DNA of 64,000 nt, from the NCBI GenBank assembly GCA_027574665.1, contig CM050650.1:96383086-96447085 (forward strand). The letters are read 5' to 3'. Below are positions 62,391-64,000 of the stretch, one piece after another; position 1 is the first letter of the stretch; each line of letters begins with the position of its first letter. The translations under genes and the position numbers were made by a program. Under the pieces are notes generated by a model that worked only from the letters and a program-made list of their open reading frames with translations, was not told where the DNA came from and did no database searches. Origin of the DNA: Rhynochetos jubatus. Lineage: Eukaryota; Chordata; Aves; Eurypygiformes; Rhynochetidae.

Positions 62391-63972
62391 CTACCTTTTT
62401 CCGGAAGAATTAACAACAACAAAAAGATTCTTTAAAATAAAACTGTGACACTTTGCTCCCCCAAAATTAGGTAGTTTGGTCTACATTTCACTGCCACAAC
62501 TCCTGTAATTTTTACTCCTTCTGAATAAAATAAATATTTTCTTCCCCCTACCCCAACCTCTGCAGTGACAGACTTCCATTAAAATATCCTAAATCTCAAA
62601 TCTTTTCCTGTGTTGCTTTAGACAGATGGGCTTTCCAGGAAAGTTTTTATAGGGCCGTCACTAATTTAATATGGGAAGTTTCATTTTTCTGGCTTCTTCA
62701 TGAAAAATTATTCTAATTCTTTTAGCCATCATAATTTGTAGCCATATTATTTTATGGTACACTATCGTAGCCGATTTGTACTATAAATGCCATAAACATA
62801 TTTTGTACTCTTCACCGCAGTTACTTTGAATGGTGTCTTTTGTCTATGCAGTTTGAATTAGTTTTTGCTTGAAGCCCTTGGCATTATCAATATAGGTTCT
62901 TTGACTCAGCATATTACCCTCAGCCTTTAGCTTTCCGTATTGTGATGGTACTGCTGCTACTCCACAAAAGATTTATCTTCAGTGTGTCCATGTAATATTT
63001 CACCAGCCTTCTTTTCAGCCATTTAGGTATATATTATTAGGTTTGCACAATCTATTACCTGACATGCAGATGCCTGGACCAGCTTATTTGTGCTTAAAGA
63101 AGTATACAGCTGTGCTGCCGATCTCAATATTCAAAACTGTATTCTGTCATTTTATATCAGCAAAATCATTCATACAGACACATGTTGAAAATATTGAGAT
63201 GTTTATTCTGATGACTTCAAGTTTCTTAACTCTGCGTGTTACATAAAACTGATTTTGAAAAATGAATAGAACACGCTTTCCTTCAAAATACTCTTTTTTG
63301 TCTTCATTACAGAGATGAGTTTATAATGTCTGAAAAGAGACCTTGAATTAATCTTTATCTTAATCTATGTATATTGTATCAATTTTATTCTCAACCTAGA
63401 TAAATTCTCCTACATATTTTTAGTTATTCAGTGGTAACACACAGATCTAACTGACTTTTCAGCATTTTCTAGCTTTTCAGTGTTTTAAAGCTGGATTAGG
63501 ACATTAATTTTCTTATGTTGTTGTGCAGGCTTCATCACTTGTTCTTATAATCGAAAGAATTGATGATATATGACATACATCCTAATATGGGCATAATCAT
63601 TGGCAAAGACCAGCCTACAGTACAGCAATTATATAAATTTTGATTTAGCACAAAATCTCTCTCATGTATATGCTGACGAATAAAGATTGCTGTATGCCAA
63701 CTAAGTACAACTTACAGGTTGTACTCTAGAACAAGCTTTTGCATTGTATATTCTTTGTGACTGAAAGACCTAATCAGTTCAATTTAAACAAAAACCTGTG
63801 CTCCCACCCATTATGAAATAAATATATATATTAGAAAACTTGTCAGAATAATGACATTCTTTCCTGAAGCCTTCAGAGAACGTGATAGCTGATAGTACCA
63901 ATGTGTTTGGTTTGACAATGTAAGTTTTTTGTTAAATTTCCCTAGTTGTACAAATCATATCAGCTTGAACCA
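62391..63972 (+). other. EYS: EYS intron, AT-rich
   Basis: About 1.6 kb without recognised exon, transposon or RNA gene. Confidence 0.65.
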
Positions 63973-64000
63973 TGTCATGGTTTAACCCCAGTAGGCAGCA
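63973..64000 (+). mobile_element. 5' start of an avian LTR, cut by window edge
   Basis: The last 28 bases begin TGTCATGGTTTAACCCCAGT, the usual first bases of a common avian ERV LTR that continues with a GGCAGCTAAGCACCAC-type sequence. I take it to be the same family as the copy at 36497, based on recalled LTR starts, not on overlap within this window. Only the edge is visible, so whether a full element or a solo LTR follows is unknown. Confidence 0.65.

Noticed and set aside
1..64000. CRISPR array, operon or prokaryotic defence system
   Set aside because: There are no regularly spaced direct repeats and no dense ORF layout; split EGF exons and CR1 elements show this is vertebrate DNA.

Overview
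The window looks like AT-rich intronic DNA from a bird. The evidence is a dense set of CR1 LINE copies, several LTR types recognisable from avian genomes, no mammalian-type SINEs or L1, and no prokaryotic-style gene packing. The LTR types suggest a neoavian rather than a galliform bird, but that is inference only.

The one host gene I can support is EYS (eyes shut homolog, a secreted photoreceptor matrix protein of EGF and laminin-G repeats) on the + strand. Two consecutive coding exons are present. The first, 40281-41138, holds the start codon at 40385, a signal peptide, the conserved N-terminal region and the first EGF modules. The second, 43260-43373, is 114 nt and holds most of another EGF module. 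Both end in phase 1 and splice cleanly to each other. Everything left of 40281 is then the intron before the start-codon exon (or 5' flank), and everything right of 43373 is the next intron; I see no further EYS exon before the window ends.

Layout. 1-37.7 kb: intronic DNA carrying CR1 copies at 1-872, 5972-6732, 12620-12781, 14577-14846, 21740-24136, 27806-28057, 30578-33224 and 37203-37693, a very old CR1-like remnant near 13.65 kb, and LTR copies at 15361-16170, 28116-28712, 28936-29283, 34958-35778 and 36497-37043. 37.7-45.8 kb: the EYS exons with no recognisable transposon. 45.8-64 kb: CR1 at 45802-46963, a nested CR1-in-CR1 at 57587-60370, CR1 at 61556-62390, an LTR on the minus strand at 52484-53138, and the first bases of another LTR at the right edge.

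All CR1 copies are dead: they carry stops, frameshifts, internal deletions and mutated reverse-transcriptase catalytic boxes. No LTR element has recognisable internal coding sequence. I found no RNA gene, CRISPR array, or new gene system. The points most worth a second look are the EYS exons and their upstream short ORFs, the nested and inverted CR1 pair at 57.6-62.4 kb, the repeated LTR family, and a 158-nt nearly pure purine tract.
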